64,000 nucleotides of DNA, from positions 189 through 64,188 of the forward strand of contig OW568898.1 in NCBI GenBank assembly GCA_938743325.2, written 5' to 3'. The stretch's first letter is position 1. Each line of letters opens with the position of its first letter. The notes under the pieces were generated by a model that was given only the letters and a program-made list of their open reading frames with translations, had not been told where the DNA came from and ran no database searches. A program made the position numbers and the translations under genes. This stretch comes from Pycnococcus provasolii. Lineage: Eukaryota > Chlorophyta > Pseudoscourfieldiophyceae > Pseudoscourfieldiales > Pycnococcaceae. Below, one piece after another: positions 1 through 11,800 of this stretch.

Positions 1-299
1 GGTTCGTGCAAGTCCTTCTCGAAGAGTGCATCTTCGGTCACTTGGCTTCCCGACGCGCCTGTGGTCTCGAGGTACCGCGCCCGCGAACCGCCAGAAGCAA
101 AAGCGGGAAGGGTGTCGGCATTCTCCGCGTGGACTAGTGAGGCGACTAGCGCGTCTACGGCGTGTACTCCCACTCCTCCCTGTGAGCAAGCCGCAATACG
201 TTCGTCGGCGTTGACGAAGAAGTCGTCTGATTCGAACAGCGCGGACGCCTCCTCCTTGAGCACGTCGCGCTTGCGACCTCCTTGGAGGCGCACGCCACC
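1..299 (-). CDS. Partial coding-like open frame at left edge
   Basis: On the minus strand a frame stays open for about 99 codons, from a stop at 300-302 to the window edge. Its translation has ordinary protein composition (for example ALFESDDFFVNADERIAA and ENADTLPAFASGGSRARY). There is no in-frame ATG, so it would have to be an internal or terminal exon, or the remnant of a truncated gene; an AG just inside the frame could act as an acceptor. I do not recognise the product. The telomere-like array begins about 115 bp upstream of it. The rest of the gene would lie to the left of the window. Confidence 0.3.
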
Positions 300-413
300 T
301 CACCTCCACCAGGGCGGACATCGAGTAGACGTTTCTCGAAACTGATTTGTCACAATTCACAAGAGACACAACCCCGAAAGGAACATTTTGGGGGAAGAGG
401 TTTCCCTTAAAAC

Positions 414-588
414 CCCTAACCCTAACCCTAACCCTAACCCTAACCCTAACCCTAACCCTAACCCTAACCCTAACCCTAACCCTAACCCTAACCCTAACCC
501 TAACCCTAACCCTAACCCTAACCCTAACCCTAACCCTAACCCTAACCCTAACCCTAACCCTAACCCTAACCCTAACCCTAACCCTAAT
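414..588 (+). repeat. (CCCTAA)n telomere-type tandem array
   Basis: About 29 near-perfect CCCTAA units (TTAGGG on the other strand). The C-rich strand reads 5' to 3' left to right, as expected at a left chromosome end, but about 410 bp of non-telomeric sequence precede it. It is therefore interstitial, or a junction between subtelomeric pieces. The long Pro-Asn, Leu-Thr and Gly-Leu open frames across it are repeat artefacts. Confidence 0.95.
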
Positions 589-640
589 TGTAACCCTAAT
601 TGTAACCCTAATTGTAACCCTAATTGTAACCCTAATTGCC
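585..640 (+). repeat. 12-bp variant telomeric array (CCCTAATTGTAA)n
   Basis: Directly continuing the pure array, about five copies of CCCTAATTGTAA run to 640. Each unit is one telomeric hexamer plus a degenerate hexamer (TTGTAA). The same 12-mer array recurs at 1472-1546. Confidence 0.9.
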
Positions 641-814
641 AGGCTGGCAGTTTGACACACATGTTGAAAAAAAAATTTGCCTCCGGTATGCGGCCGACCG
701 TTGGCCAGCGTCGTGCAGAACGAAGTTAATAACAACAGCCATTTGTTTAGCCCGCCGTTTCCGGCGATATCTTGCCATATCACCAAGTAGCGCGGTGATG
801 TTGTGTATAGATGG

Positions 815-905
815 ACGTGTAAATATACCGATATATTATACTTTGGTATATACCGGGTATATACCGGTATATACCGTATGCGTTTTTGGCCATACCGGTA
901 TAGTG
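815..905. repeat. AT-rich cluster of GGTATATACC palindromes
   Basis: Within about 90 bp the self-complementary motif GGTATATACC and close variants (GGGTATATACC, GGTATATACCG, CATACCGGTATAG) occur repeatedly. The base composition is much more AT-rich than the surroundings. Its function is unknown. Confidence 0.7.
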
Positions 906-1390
906 GATCTGCCACTTGGTGAATACCCTAATCCAAACCCCTTAAAAAGCCCGTTATGGGGGGGTGTTTAGGGGTTTGGGTTATCCTCAGCTTGTCAAAG
1001 TCGAGCGTGATTCGTGGCAAGCACGACTCAAGCATTCGCGAGATGATGACATCAATCGTATCGTTGTCCCTTTGTGTTGGCCGCCATAACGCGCGCATGG
1101 TGGTGGGATGTCAGTGGTGGTGAGGTGTTGGAGGTGAGGTGGCAATAGTGGTGCGGTGGTGCGGTGGTGGCGTTGGCCATGGCCGCGGGCGGGGAGTGAA
1201 GTGGAGAATGACGGTCAAACGAGAGAGGGGAGAGAGACAAAGGGGGTGAGCCTGAGCGCCGGCATGGCGAGGAGGAGACAGAGGGCCTGAGGGCCAGAGG
1301 GGACCTCCCAAACCATTTTCCCCGACTAGGGAACTTGATCCCTCCCCGACCACTTTCTCCGACTAGGGGTGGTATCAGAAATCTGTCTCT

Positions 1391-1479
1391 CCCCGTTCAT
1401 TTTCCCCGACTAGAGGGTGGTATCCTAAGTGGCAATCTGGAACAAGTGGCAATTTGGGCCTATCTAACCCTAACCCTAA
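1391..1479 (+). repeat. 90-bp subtelomeric unit, copy 1
   Basis: This unit aligns without gaps to 2091-2179 with about five mismatches. It contains CCGACTAGAGG, then TAAGTGGCAATCTGGAACAA, then GTGGCAATTTGGGCC, and ends in telomeric CTAACCCTAACCCTAA. Two further partial CCGACTAG-containing pieces lie just upstream (about 1315-1375). Confidence 0.85.
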
Positions 1480-1546
1480 TTGTAACCCTAATTGTAACCC
1501 TAATTGTAACCCTAATTGTAACCCTAATTGTAACCCTAATTGTAAC
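1472..1546 (+). repeat. Second CCCTAATTGTAA array
   Basis: About six head-to-tail copies of the 12-bp variant telomeric unit already seen at 585-640, beginning directly at the end of the first 90-bp subtelomeric unit. Confidence 0.9.
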
Positions 1547-2090
1547 TAACGGAATAGGGAGCAGCCATGGCGCTGTAGGGTTCGTGAACAAGTAAAGAAG
1601 TAAGTAGAAAGAGAGAATGACATTACAATAGTAAAGTAGAAGTAGTGTAGCCGCCAGCGCGCCGCCAGCTGAAGCGCGTCGGTGGTCCATAGCCACTCAT
1701 TACATATCGTCTCCATCACTTAAGGCCTTTAAGGTCGAGTCCACGTCTGTAGAAGCGTTTGGGTTTCAGTCACCATGGCCTCCGATGCGCCCGCCGTATT
1801 GGCAGCTTGGACTCAACGGATTGCTCCTAGACTTTGTAGACGTGCCTCGAAAGCTTGATAGACGTTTTCGCCCTCTCTGAGTCAAAGACCAAAAAAGCGC
1901 CCATGTTTCACAATCTTTCGTCTTGACCCTGCCCGGCCGCGCTTCGGTGAGTGAGGGGGAGGAGGGGGCGCTCCCTTAAGCCGCCCCAATACGAGCGCGC
2001 GGGAACTACGCGCAGGGTGTCTAAACCCCGACTTCCCGCTCGTCCCGAGTAACCCCCAAATAATCCGTTTCACCGGACTATTTGGACCCT

Positions 2091-2184
2091 CCCCGATCAT
2101 TTTCGCCGACTAGAGGTTGGTATCATAAGTGGCAATCTGGAACAAGTGGCAATTTGGGCCAATCTAACCCTAACCCTAACCCTA
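2091..2184 (+). repeat. 90-bp subtelomeric unit, copy 2
   Basis: Copy of the unit at 1391-1479, displaced by exactly 700 bp. It ends in a short run of three CCCTAA hexamers instead of the 12-bp variant array. Confidence 0.85.
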
Positions 2185-2855
2185 AAGAAGGAAGGCGTGG
2201 CACCTGGAGGTGGCAGCATTCTTCTCGAGTTCTCGGCATTTCAACGGAAGAACAAGAACAAGAACAAGAACAAGAACAAGGAAGTAGTCCAAGGTGTGAT
2301 TCTTCTGGCACTCCGGCAGTCACTCGCGGGTCCCACCCCCTAACGGTGCTGCTAATGGTCCACAGAGCTAATGACGCTATCAAACTATTTTTTTTCCTAT
2401 CCCCTACCCGGGTACAGCTTGCCCTGAACCTTTCAGTATCCCTAAAGGTATGTAAAAATGCAGATTTTCTAGATAGGTAGGATACTCGGCCGCCACGCCA
2501 CGCGCTTTTCTCTTTTGCTTGCCTGAGTGGAGCAACTGAGGCTAGCCCTGACTCCGCCATTGCGCTCAAGCAAGCAAGCAAGCAAGCAGGTACAGGGTAC
2601 AGCAGCCCGCCCGCTCGCTCGCTCACAGTCACAGGTTAGGTTGAAGGCCTTGCACGGGCTTGCACGGGCTAACCGGTGCACTCACTCTGCCTCAACGCTT
2701 GGGGCTAGCTAGGTGCAGGATACGGTCTGTACCCGTACCCCAACTGCCATAATAACTGCATTTAACTGCCTGAGTTGAGCCTTGCATCATCTTGCACTCG
2801 GACTTGACTTTGTCGCTTCTTAACATCGCTCGCTCGAAAAAAAAGGGTATTCACC

Positions 2856-5800
2856 ATGGCGGCGGTGAACACAAGTCAAGTCATTCTGCTCAGGTTGCTC
2901 GCTCTTGTTGCCGCACTGCTGACAGCCACTGCTGCAGAGCCGAAGCCCCCGTCGTCGTATGAAGAGCACCTCGCGTACGCGGGCCGCGTCCTGCGAACCG
3001 TGGACACGTCGAGTTCGGTTAGCGGCATGGACGGATGGCAGAGCTGGCGTGACAGCCAGGCGAGCAACTTGAAAGACGACACGGCGTTCACGCACGCTTG
3101 CCACTCCACGACGCGCCTGAGCGTGCGGACAAAGGTGGAGGGAGACTGCACGTGCGCGAGCACGTCGGTGGAGGCGCACGTGCGCCTGCGTCGCGCGCTC
3201 ACGTCGCTCGCGGGCGTCGTCACGCCGGGCACGGAGGACAAGCTTGCGGTGGAGTCGTCCAACTGCATCGTGGACATGGCTTGCGCAGACGGCGAGTCCA
3301 AGGTGACGCAAGTGCGCGTTCGAGGGTGCGCCATCGCGCAGGATGTCGACGTGGTGCTGAATGAGGTGCACAAGGGCCAGACAAAGCGTCCGAACATGCC
3401 TCTGCGCCTCGAATTCTTCACGTACAGCAGTGCCACGAAGCAGGTGGAATTCTTCGGCTCCATGCGCTCTGCGGACGCGTCGCTTGCGAGCGTGGCGTCG
3501 CGCCTTCGCGTCAAGGCGGACTTCAGGGTGTCCCGGTCCCAACCAGAGCTTGCCATCTGGCAGGTTGCTCTGCGCGAACCAAGCGAGACTGTCACGCTCG
3601 CGAATGTTGCCGGGGTGCTAGGCAATACGTACACAGCTTTCCACGCTGCATTCGGTGCACCAGGTTCCGCCGCAAACCGTGCGGGAACTGACGCGGGATC
3701 GACGGTGCTGAACTTCTTCGTTGCGAAAGTTTCCGTGAGGCGCTCGATCGTTGCGGCTTGTGTCGGATTCGTTGACGAGGAGGTGGGGTCGCACGTGTAC
3801 GCCACGGGGCAGGTGGATGCCCAAGGGCGGCTGAACTCGTACAGTGTGCGTCGCGTGACGGGAATCGTGAGAATCACGGAGCGCGGCGGCGGTGAGGCGG
3901 AGGAGCGCTTCTACGTTGCGAACTACGACTTGTGCGGAAGTAAGTGGGAAGCTCAAGAACTCCGTGCATACGTGACTCTCACCGCCGCGAGTGGTGAAGA
4001 TCTGCCGCTCACTACCGGGAATGAAATCAGAGGCGTAGGAACCTCATCGCTCGCATGCGCAGGACTGAACAAGCCGCCGAAGCAGACATCTGGCTTGACT
4101 GTGGACTTTAGCACTGTGATTGTACCCCAACCGTCAGTTAGCACTGTCGTCGAAGACAGAGGATGCTTGCTCGCAGATAAAGACATTCTTCTGGTGAATG
4201 TGACGGCGAGCTACCGCGACATCACGCATCAGGCCGATCTTCTGTCCAAGGAGGGTGCAAAGCAAGTCCTGTTCGCTCACGGACACGATTTGGATGAAGT
4301 TCCTTTCGTGGAGGTGGAATTTACCATGAAGCTTGGAATGAGTGGGAGTGATCTCGGGCTCACGATATCCAACCTTCTTCTCTCGGCGACAGCGATGACT
4401 GGTATGTCTCGATTCACGAAATTGTTGAATCCAGGTCTACAAGGACAACTGAATGCCGCCGTCTTTTTCGGATATGACCTTGGCTTCTTTATGCCCGGGA
4501 AGGGTAAACTCGGTTTAATGGACGCTGGAGGAATGGATTTCGGTGGAATGGCACGGAGGGATGGTGATGATGATTTCGATTGGAGCATGTTTGACATGCG
4601 CGCGGCACAGGGTACCGTCCGCACATCGCACAAGCAGGGAACGACAGTGCAAATGAATGGGCTCTTACCATCTATGTCCGAACTGGACGAAACGGACGAA
4701 GATCGAACGGTTGCCACGTTCACAATCACCCTCAATCTTCCACCCGGCGAATGTGCGAAGCCGCAGAGTTATCAGGGAGAGTGGCGAACGACAGAGGGAG
4801 ACATTGCCAAGTTCTCTGTGCTCAATCCGTGCACGCCTGACGAATCGTCGCCTTCGGGGGAAAGTTCGTATTCATTCAAGCATGCTCTTGGCTTTGCGCC
4901 AACGCTCAGTACGCAAAATTGGGATGCTAAGACAAAGGCCATCTGCTACAAGGGATTCACGGTGGGATATCGCATCACTGCAGAGGCGTCGCCCGCGAAG
5001 AGTGACGTGTCCATCACTCTACCCAAGGGCAACAAATTGGTGTTGAAAAGCGCCTCAGTGCGCGCCGTCCTCGCCACGGGACAATCGGCGACGGAAATGC
5101 AAGCCGAGACTACGTGGGAAGCGAATGACCTTGCATCGGCGTCGAAGGGGAGCTTTTTGACGCGATTTGAGGATACAGGTGGCAAATCGCCAGTCACTCT
5201 TGCGTTCGTCCCAACTGCTGCAGAGTCTCCAACCGCCCAAGGATTCGTGGATGCATCGCTCAGTATTGCAGGGGCAAGCATGACGTTGGCTTCGGTTCTG
5301 CCCAAGGGCACTTCTGCAGGCCAAGCCCTATTTCTTAAGATGCTTAACACCATTAAGATTGACACTACGCACACAGAGGACGGGTGCGCCATAGATGCGA
5401 AAGTGCCCGTTGGCGATGGCAAGCTTGAGACGATTGCGATATCCTGCTTCGGCAGCATTGCCTCCGAAGGTGCATCCTCCCCCGTCCCTGAATTGATGAA
5501 TGATTCAACTTACAAGAAGTTCATGGAATCCAATCCGCACTATGTGAGCGATGTGGTGGACTATTTAGCTGACTCTCCTGACGACACTGGAATTGGCATG
5601 ATCGGCATTTCGGGCAAGGGTATCACGGCGATTACTTTAATCGAGAACGCGGTGCCGGAATTCGCAAAGATCATCGGAACCTTGCCCTTGAAGAGCTCTT
5701 CGATCGTTTTCGCCACGAAAGAGGGGTTTTATCGAGGCGTCGTCCCTGCTGATGACCACCTCGGTGTAAGTGTAGTCAAGTTGTATGACGACGAAGACCC

Positions 5801-8800
5801 GTTGGAAACGGAGGATGGATGGAAATCGAGGCGCAAAGATTCGGAGGGAGTGAAGCTTCCGAAAGGCACCGTCTTCGCCGCTAAAGTGGACACAACCCTT
5901 GGCATTTGGAAAGACTTGCAGTCGTCGGAGTTCGGTAGGTCGATCTACGATTCGACCGTCGGTGACTCAAACAAAGCGTGGTTTGTCGAGAGAGTATTTG
6001 TTGGTAGCATGCCCTTCATCGACGACGACAAGGGGGAATTGGCAATTGACCTCGGCCTGGAACTGCGTGCCGATGCTCTATGGAATGGCACTGGCGTTAG
6101 TATGCAACAAGGTGGGAGGGCGGTGCACGACTTGAAAGGACAACCAGATTTGACGAATGAATTCGTTCTACGTGGAACCATGCACGGAGAAATTCCTCGA
6201 AGCCTTCCTATCGATTTCAAAACGATTGACCCCGATGCGACGGGTGAAAAAGTTTCTTGGGACGCGTATGGCAATATGATCGTCTCCAAATCATCTAAGT
6301 CCGGTGCACAATACGCAGGCGGTATCCTTGCCCTTAAACCGAAAGGTATGCGTGGAGATCCTGATTCTCTTTACTTATCGGAGTATGTGAGATTCCGTGA
6401 GGGACTCGTATTTGCACAGTTAAATTTCGATCGACCATTCATACACTGCCTTGGCTTTCACTTTGATGCATCGTCGTGGGGCATGCGAGAGCCTACAAGC
6501 AATGAAACGCAAGCGCTCAATGAATACTATCGGCACCAAGTCGAGGTGCACTACAAGTCTGACAAGCCGGCGAATCGAGCGGTGGATGCTTTCCACATCA
6601 CTGCGCATATCAAAAAAGGCACTGCGTTTGAGGTTTTGCGACCTCTCGTGGACATGGCGAGCACGCCTGTGTACAGCGAAGACAGTCGAAGCATGTTGGA
6701 AAATGTGAACTTCGATGGTGCGGTTATCACGATCAACGAAAATGCGGAAGGGGCAGAGCGTCGCCACCACTTTGTCAACCCGGATGAGCCATACTGCATG
6801 AATCGAGACAAGACTGCGACGACTAGTGTGTTGGTCGATGATGTGGGAATTGGCAATGCTTTGGTTCTCAGGCCGAAGAACGTTGAAACGAAAATCAAGC
6901 TAAAGTTAGATCTGCAGAAGGCTGGACCTGGTCGTTACGCGGATGTCAGCGAATCGTCGCGCTCACAATACTCGTTCGCTATTGAAGGCTCATTTTTTTC
7001 ACGGCGAGCGAGCATTGGTTCGTTCATGCTTGAGCCACTGGGTCTCGTCAGCGGGGCATTTCACAGCAGGGAAACCGTTAAAAAAATCAAAGCGGCGTCC
7101 GATGCAGTCTCTAGTGCCACGAACAGCACAAGAGGACAAGCGATGGAAGACAGGCTCGATAGTGTCGAAACGACTGTGAGAATGAGATCGCAAATGTCGG
7201 ACGGTGCGCCGGTATTCGAGATGCAAATCGATTGTCTCATTGCAACACTTGGTATTATGTGGCTCGCCAAAATTCATCACCTGCCTGCCACTACAGCTCG
7301 TGATTTCATGACTCAGAAATCGCTGCCTTTGCCAGCAGCTTTTCAAATCAAAGGCAAATCCGTTTTCGTCATGGATATGCAGTTCAACACCAGACTGGAC
7401 GGTGCGGGGCTCTTGAAAGCGTACGCCGTAACCTCGACCGATGATACGCACGATCGAAGCATGGAATCGTACTTTGTGATGAATATCGATCCGACGGGAG
7501 GAAGTGCCGATGCCAACGATCTCAACGCTCTGACAAAGTACGGCGAGTCTGTCGATCGAATTATTGAGGAACACTGGAAGACGATTGCGTCGGATATTGG
7601 CAACAGTATGCAGAGCTTGAATCGTGCGGATTTGCAGTCGAAGTGTAAGACCGACCCGCTGCACTTTGGCGCGTGCATCGCGCTGGCATATCAAATGCTG
7701 AAGGATGGAGACTCGAATAGTAGACTCCGCCGTGCACTGAAAGCCACGCCGGAAGATGTTGCCAGCACTTTGATTGACGCTGCGCGAGCCATGCGAAATG
7801 CCAAGCCCAGGGCGACGAAACTGCGCAAGATTCGCGTGACCGGCGTGGAGAATACCAAGGTGAAATTGCTTGTAGCGCTCGACGAGCACGTGAGTGTGGA
7901 GAGGGAACGTCTTCAGCGATGCCTTGACACTGCGGCTAAGCCGGAGTTGTGTGCGCCTTTTCAGGAGAAGCTGAATTATTATCTGAATAGGAGGAACACA
8001 CTGTACCCGGGTAAGGAAGCGAGGCGTCTACTTCGCCATGGGCAATCAGGGTTCATTGGGCCGCTCACCGCGGAGGTGCTTGGTAGCGTGGCAGGTGGCA
8101 TCGAGAAGGCGTTCCAACTTGAGGTGGACGATCTGTACATGGATGCATTTGCCAAAAATATCATGACGGCGTGGTTCGCGGATATCCACGAGTCATTCGC
8201 CGAGGATTTTGTCAAGCAAGCCGGGAGCCAGTATCGCTCGGCGAATTCTGATTCTGGGGGTGCATGCCAAGACTTCGCTACGGTGAAGCGTGACTATCCT
8301 TTGTCCGCCTGCTCGAGATTTGCGCCACCTTCTTCTGTGGCTTCGGCGAGGAGCGCATGGAAAGGCTGGGATGACCTTGCCGGTTTAGTCGATATGGCGC
8401 GTGCACTTCATCGTGACGGTTTGCGCGAGCAAGGTCATGTCGACCCCTTGACGTCGTTGGAGGAGTCGGTCGCCATCGCACAGCCGTCCTTCACGCTTGC
8501 GACGATCGTGGCAACGAAGCCGCTGGATGCTTCTCAACTATCGGACGATGCCAAGAAAAATGCGACAAAGTTGAGTGATGACATGCGCGAGACGCTCTAT
8601 GATGAAGAAAAACATATTCAAATTTCCTCCGGGAAGGAGGAGGCTGCGCGCCCATATGGTCTCAGTGCGGACGGCACACCGAAGATCGGAGGAAAGATGG
8701 AAACGGGAGATGTCGGCGGTCATCAGCTCAAGGCGTATGTCACCGATGGTGTCGCGCTTCCCACACTCGTGGAGGCGTACGCAGAGACGACGAATAATGA

Positions 8801-11800
8801 AAGGATGAGCCGCAAGGTGTACATCTCCGAGGATGATTCGAACGAGTACGTGTCAGCAAGTACTTGGGGCGCCGTGCTGTGGCGAAAGACGCCGCTCGAG
8901 CAGGAAAACTCGTCGCTAATTTCGTCCTATGGTTTGGCTCTGCTATCACGAGAGCTTCAGAACCGGTCCATCTCGGATTGTCCATCTGAGACCGATGTGG
9001 ATGCTGGGACACGACGCGTCCTGCTTGCCGACAAGACGTTGGGAACGAGCAGCTCAAAGCTGATACGAGTCGCACGCAATGCCAGTACGCGGAATAGCTT
9101 AGCTCGTTCCTTCGCCTGGGCATGTTTTGTTATGGGAGGTGGCCTTCTGAGCGCAATGTTTGCAACGCGTAGCGGAGGCAACGGTTTGTTCAGTCGGTCG
9201 AACGGAGGTTTCCGCATGTTGTCTGGCGCATTCATCGCTGGCTTGCTAGCCCTCGCTACGTTCTCACGAGTAGTAACAGCACAGAATTCGGATGCACTTG
9301 TGCGTTGGAGCGGCAAAGCGCTTGACCTTGGCATAGACTTTGCGAACGAGGCATTCAATGATAAGGAGTTTGATTTCACGCTCCCGAACGGAGATCTCGG
9401 TGACCTTAGCACATCGGAGGTGAAGCTCAAGGGAAAGGTGACGTACAAGCCCGACGAAAAATCTGTTGCAATTACGGCATCCACGAGCGACACGTTCACG
9501 GTGAAGTATGGCGAGCTGATGAATCTTGAGGTGTCCGAGCTGTCGCTGGGATACGCGAACAAGCCTGAGGCGAAGTTCGACCTATCAGGAAAGGTTGGCG
9601 GTCTCGCATTTAGCGTCGGCATCACCGATAGCAAACTCAAGAAGCTCACCTTGAAGGGAGATACGACATCGTCGGATGGCGTGACGAATCTTGTGTCAGC
9701 TTTTTCGTCGATGTTCGGATCCAGCTTTAAGCTCAAGAGCATTGACTTGTCCATCGACGACGAAGATGACGACAGCAAGTTCGACACGGCCGTCGCCATG
9801 GGAGCAGAAATATACAGTTCTGAGGCGACGGTCAGTGGCAAGTGGGTTGCGTCGACGTTCAGCTCATTCAGTGCCAAGCTTGCCATGGATACGAGCGAAA
9901 TCGAGCTGAACGGCACTCCGTTCTGTGGAGAGAATCAGGGTGACGGCGTGGACGGCACGTTGAAAGTGAAGCTTCCGAAAGCGGAGGATAAGCTGGTGGT
10001 AACGGCCAAGGCGAGCGCGACGTGCAACGGCAAGGAAATCAGCGAGTTGAAGATTGCAGGTAAGGTGGACGCCTTGAAGCTGCCCTCCATGACGTTTGGC
10101 GATCTCGAGCTTGGCGCGGTGACGATGAAGGGCGATGTGACGTACGTGACTCAGCCGGATGGAGACAAATCGAACGAGATTTCCATCAGCGCGCAGACAA
10201 CGGACGCGTTCGCGGTGAAGTATGGCGAGCTGATGAATCTTGAGGTGTCTGAGCTGTCGCTGGGATACGCGAACAAGCCTGAGGCGAAGTTCGACCTATC
10301 AGGAAAGGTTGGCGGTCTCGCATTTAGCGTCGGCATCACCGATAGCAAACTCAAGAAGCTCACCTTGAAGGGAGATACGACATCGTCGGATGGCGTGACG
10401 AATCTTGTGTCAGCTTTTTCGTCGATGTTCGGATCCAGCTTTAAGCTCAAGAGCATTGACTTGTCCATCGACGACGAAGATGGCGACAGCAAGTTCGACA
10501 CGGCCGTCGCCATGGGAGCAGAAATATACAGTTCTGAGGCGACGGTCAGTGGCAAGTGGGTTGCGTCGACGTTCAGCTCATTCAGTGCCAAGCTTGCCAT
10601 GGATACGAGCGAAATCGAGCTGAACGGCACTCCGTTCTGTGGAGAGAATCAGGGTGACGGCGTGGACGGCACGTTGAAAGTGAAGCTTCCGAAAGCGGAG
10701 GATAAGCTGGTGGTAACGGCCAAGGCGAGCGCGACGTGCAACGGCAAGGAAATCAGCGAGTTGAAGATTGCAGGTAAGGTGGACGCCTTGAAGCTGCCCT
10801 CCATGACGTTTGGCGATCTCGAGCTTGGCGCGGTGACGATGAAGGGCGATGTGACGTACGTGACTCAGCCGGATGGAGACAAATCGAACGAGATTTCCAT
10901 CAGCGCGCAGACAACGGACGCGTTCGCGGTGAAGTATGGCGAGCTGATGAATCTTGAGGTGTCTGAGCTGTCGCTGGGATACGCGAACAAGCCTGAGGCG
11001 AAGTTCGACCTATCAGGAAAGGTTGGCGGTCTCGCATTTAGCGTCGGCATCACCGATAGCAAACTCAAGAAGCTCACCTTGAAGGGAGATACGACATCGT
11101 CGGATGGCGTGACGAATCTTGTGTCAGCTTTTTCGTCGATGTTCGGATCCAGCTTTAAGCTCAAGAGCATTGACTTGTCCATCGACGACGAAGATGGCGA
11201 CAGCAAGTTCGACACGGCCGTCGCCATGGGAGCAGAAATATACAGTTCTGAGGCGACGGTCAGTGGCAAGTGGGTTGCGTCGACGTTCAGCTCATTCAGT
11301 GCCAAGCTTGCCATGGATACGAGCGAAATCGAGCTGAACGGCACTCCGTTCTGTGGAGAGAATCAGGGTGACGGCGTGGACGGCACGTTGAAAGTGAAGC
11401 TTCCGAAAGCGGAGGATAAGCTGGTGGTAACGGCCAAGGCGAGCGCGACGTGCAACGGCAAGGAAATCAGCGAGCTGAAGATTGCAGGTAAGGTGGACGC
11501 CTTGAAGCTGCCCTCCATGACGTTTGGCGATCTCGAGCTTGGCGCGGTGACGATGAAGGGCGATGTGACGTACGTGACTCAGCCGGATGGAGACAAATCA
11601 AACGAGATTTCCATCAGCGCGCAGACAACGGACGCGTTCACGGTAAAGTACGGATCGGACCTCAATCTTGAGGTATCTGAGCTGTCGCTGGAGTACGCGA
11701 ACAAGCCCGAATCTAAGTTCGCCTTCGCCGGTAAATTGGGAGGTATCACGATGGACCTTTCGATCAAGGATGGAGATCTCGAAAAGCTTGCGCTCAAGGG

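Larger units (their letters stand above)
641..2855. other. Subtelomere-like non-coding zone
   Basis: No gene is convincing here. The stretch holds an AT-rich cluster of GGTATATACC palindromes (about 815-905), repeated CCGACTAG motifs, a duplicated 90-bp unit, a second variant telomeric array, an (AAGAAC)n tract at 2248-2280 and a (CAAG)n tract at 2567-2588. The short open frames lack consistent protein character. Confidence 0.7.

Noticed and set aside
347-729. Long open frames of Pro-Asn, Leu-Thr and Gly-Leu repeats on both strands
   Set aside because: They are translations of the telomeric hexamer array; an 18-bp period without stops opens several frames by necessity.
9691-11337. Repeated 72-codon plus-strand and 159-codon minus-strand frames in the 714-bp repeats
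   Set aside because: They recur only because the host repeat is duplicated, and they lie in other frames of a well-supported coding sequence.
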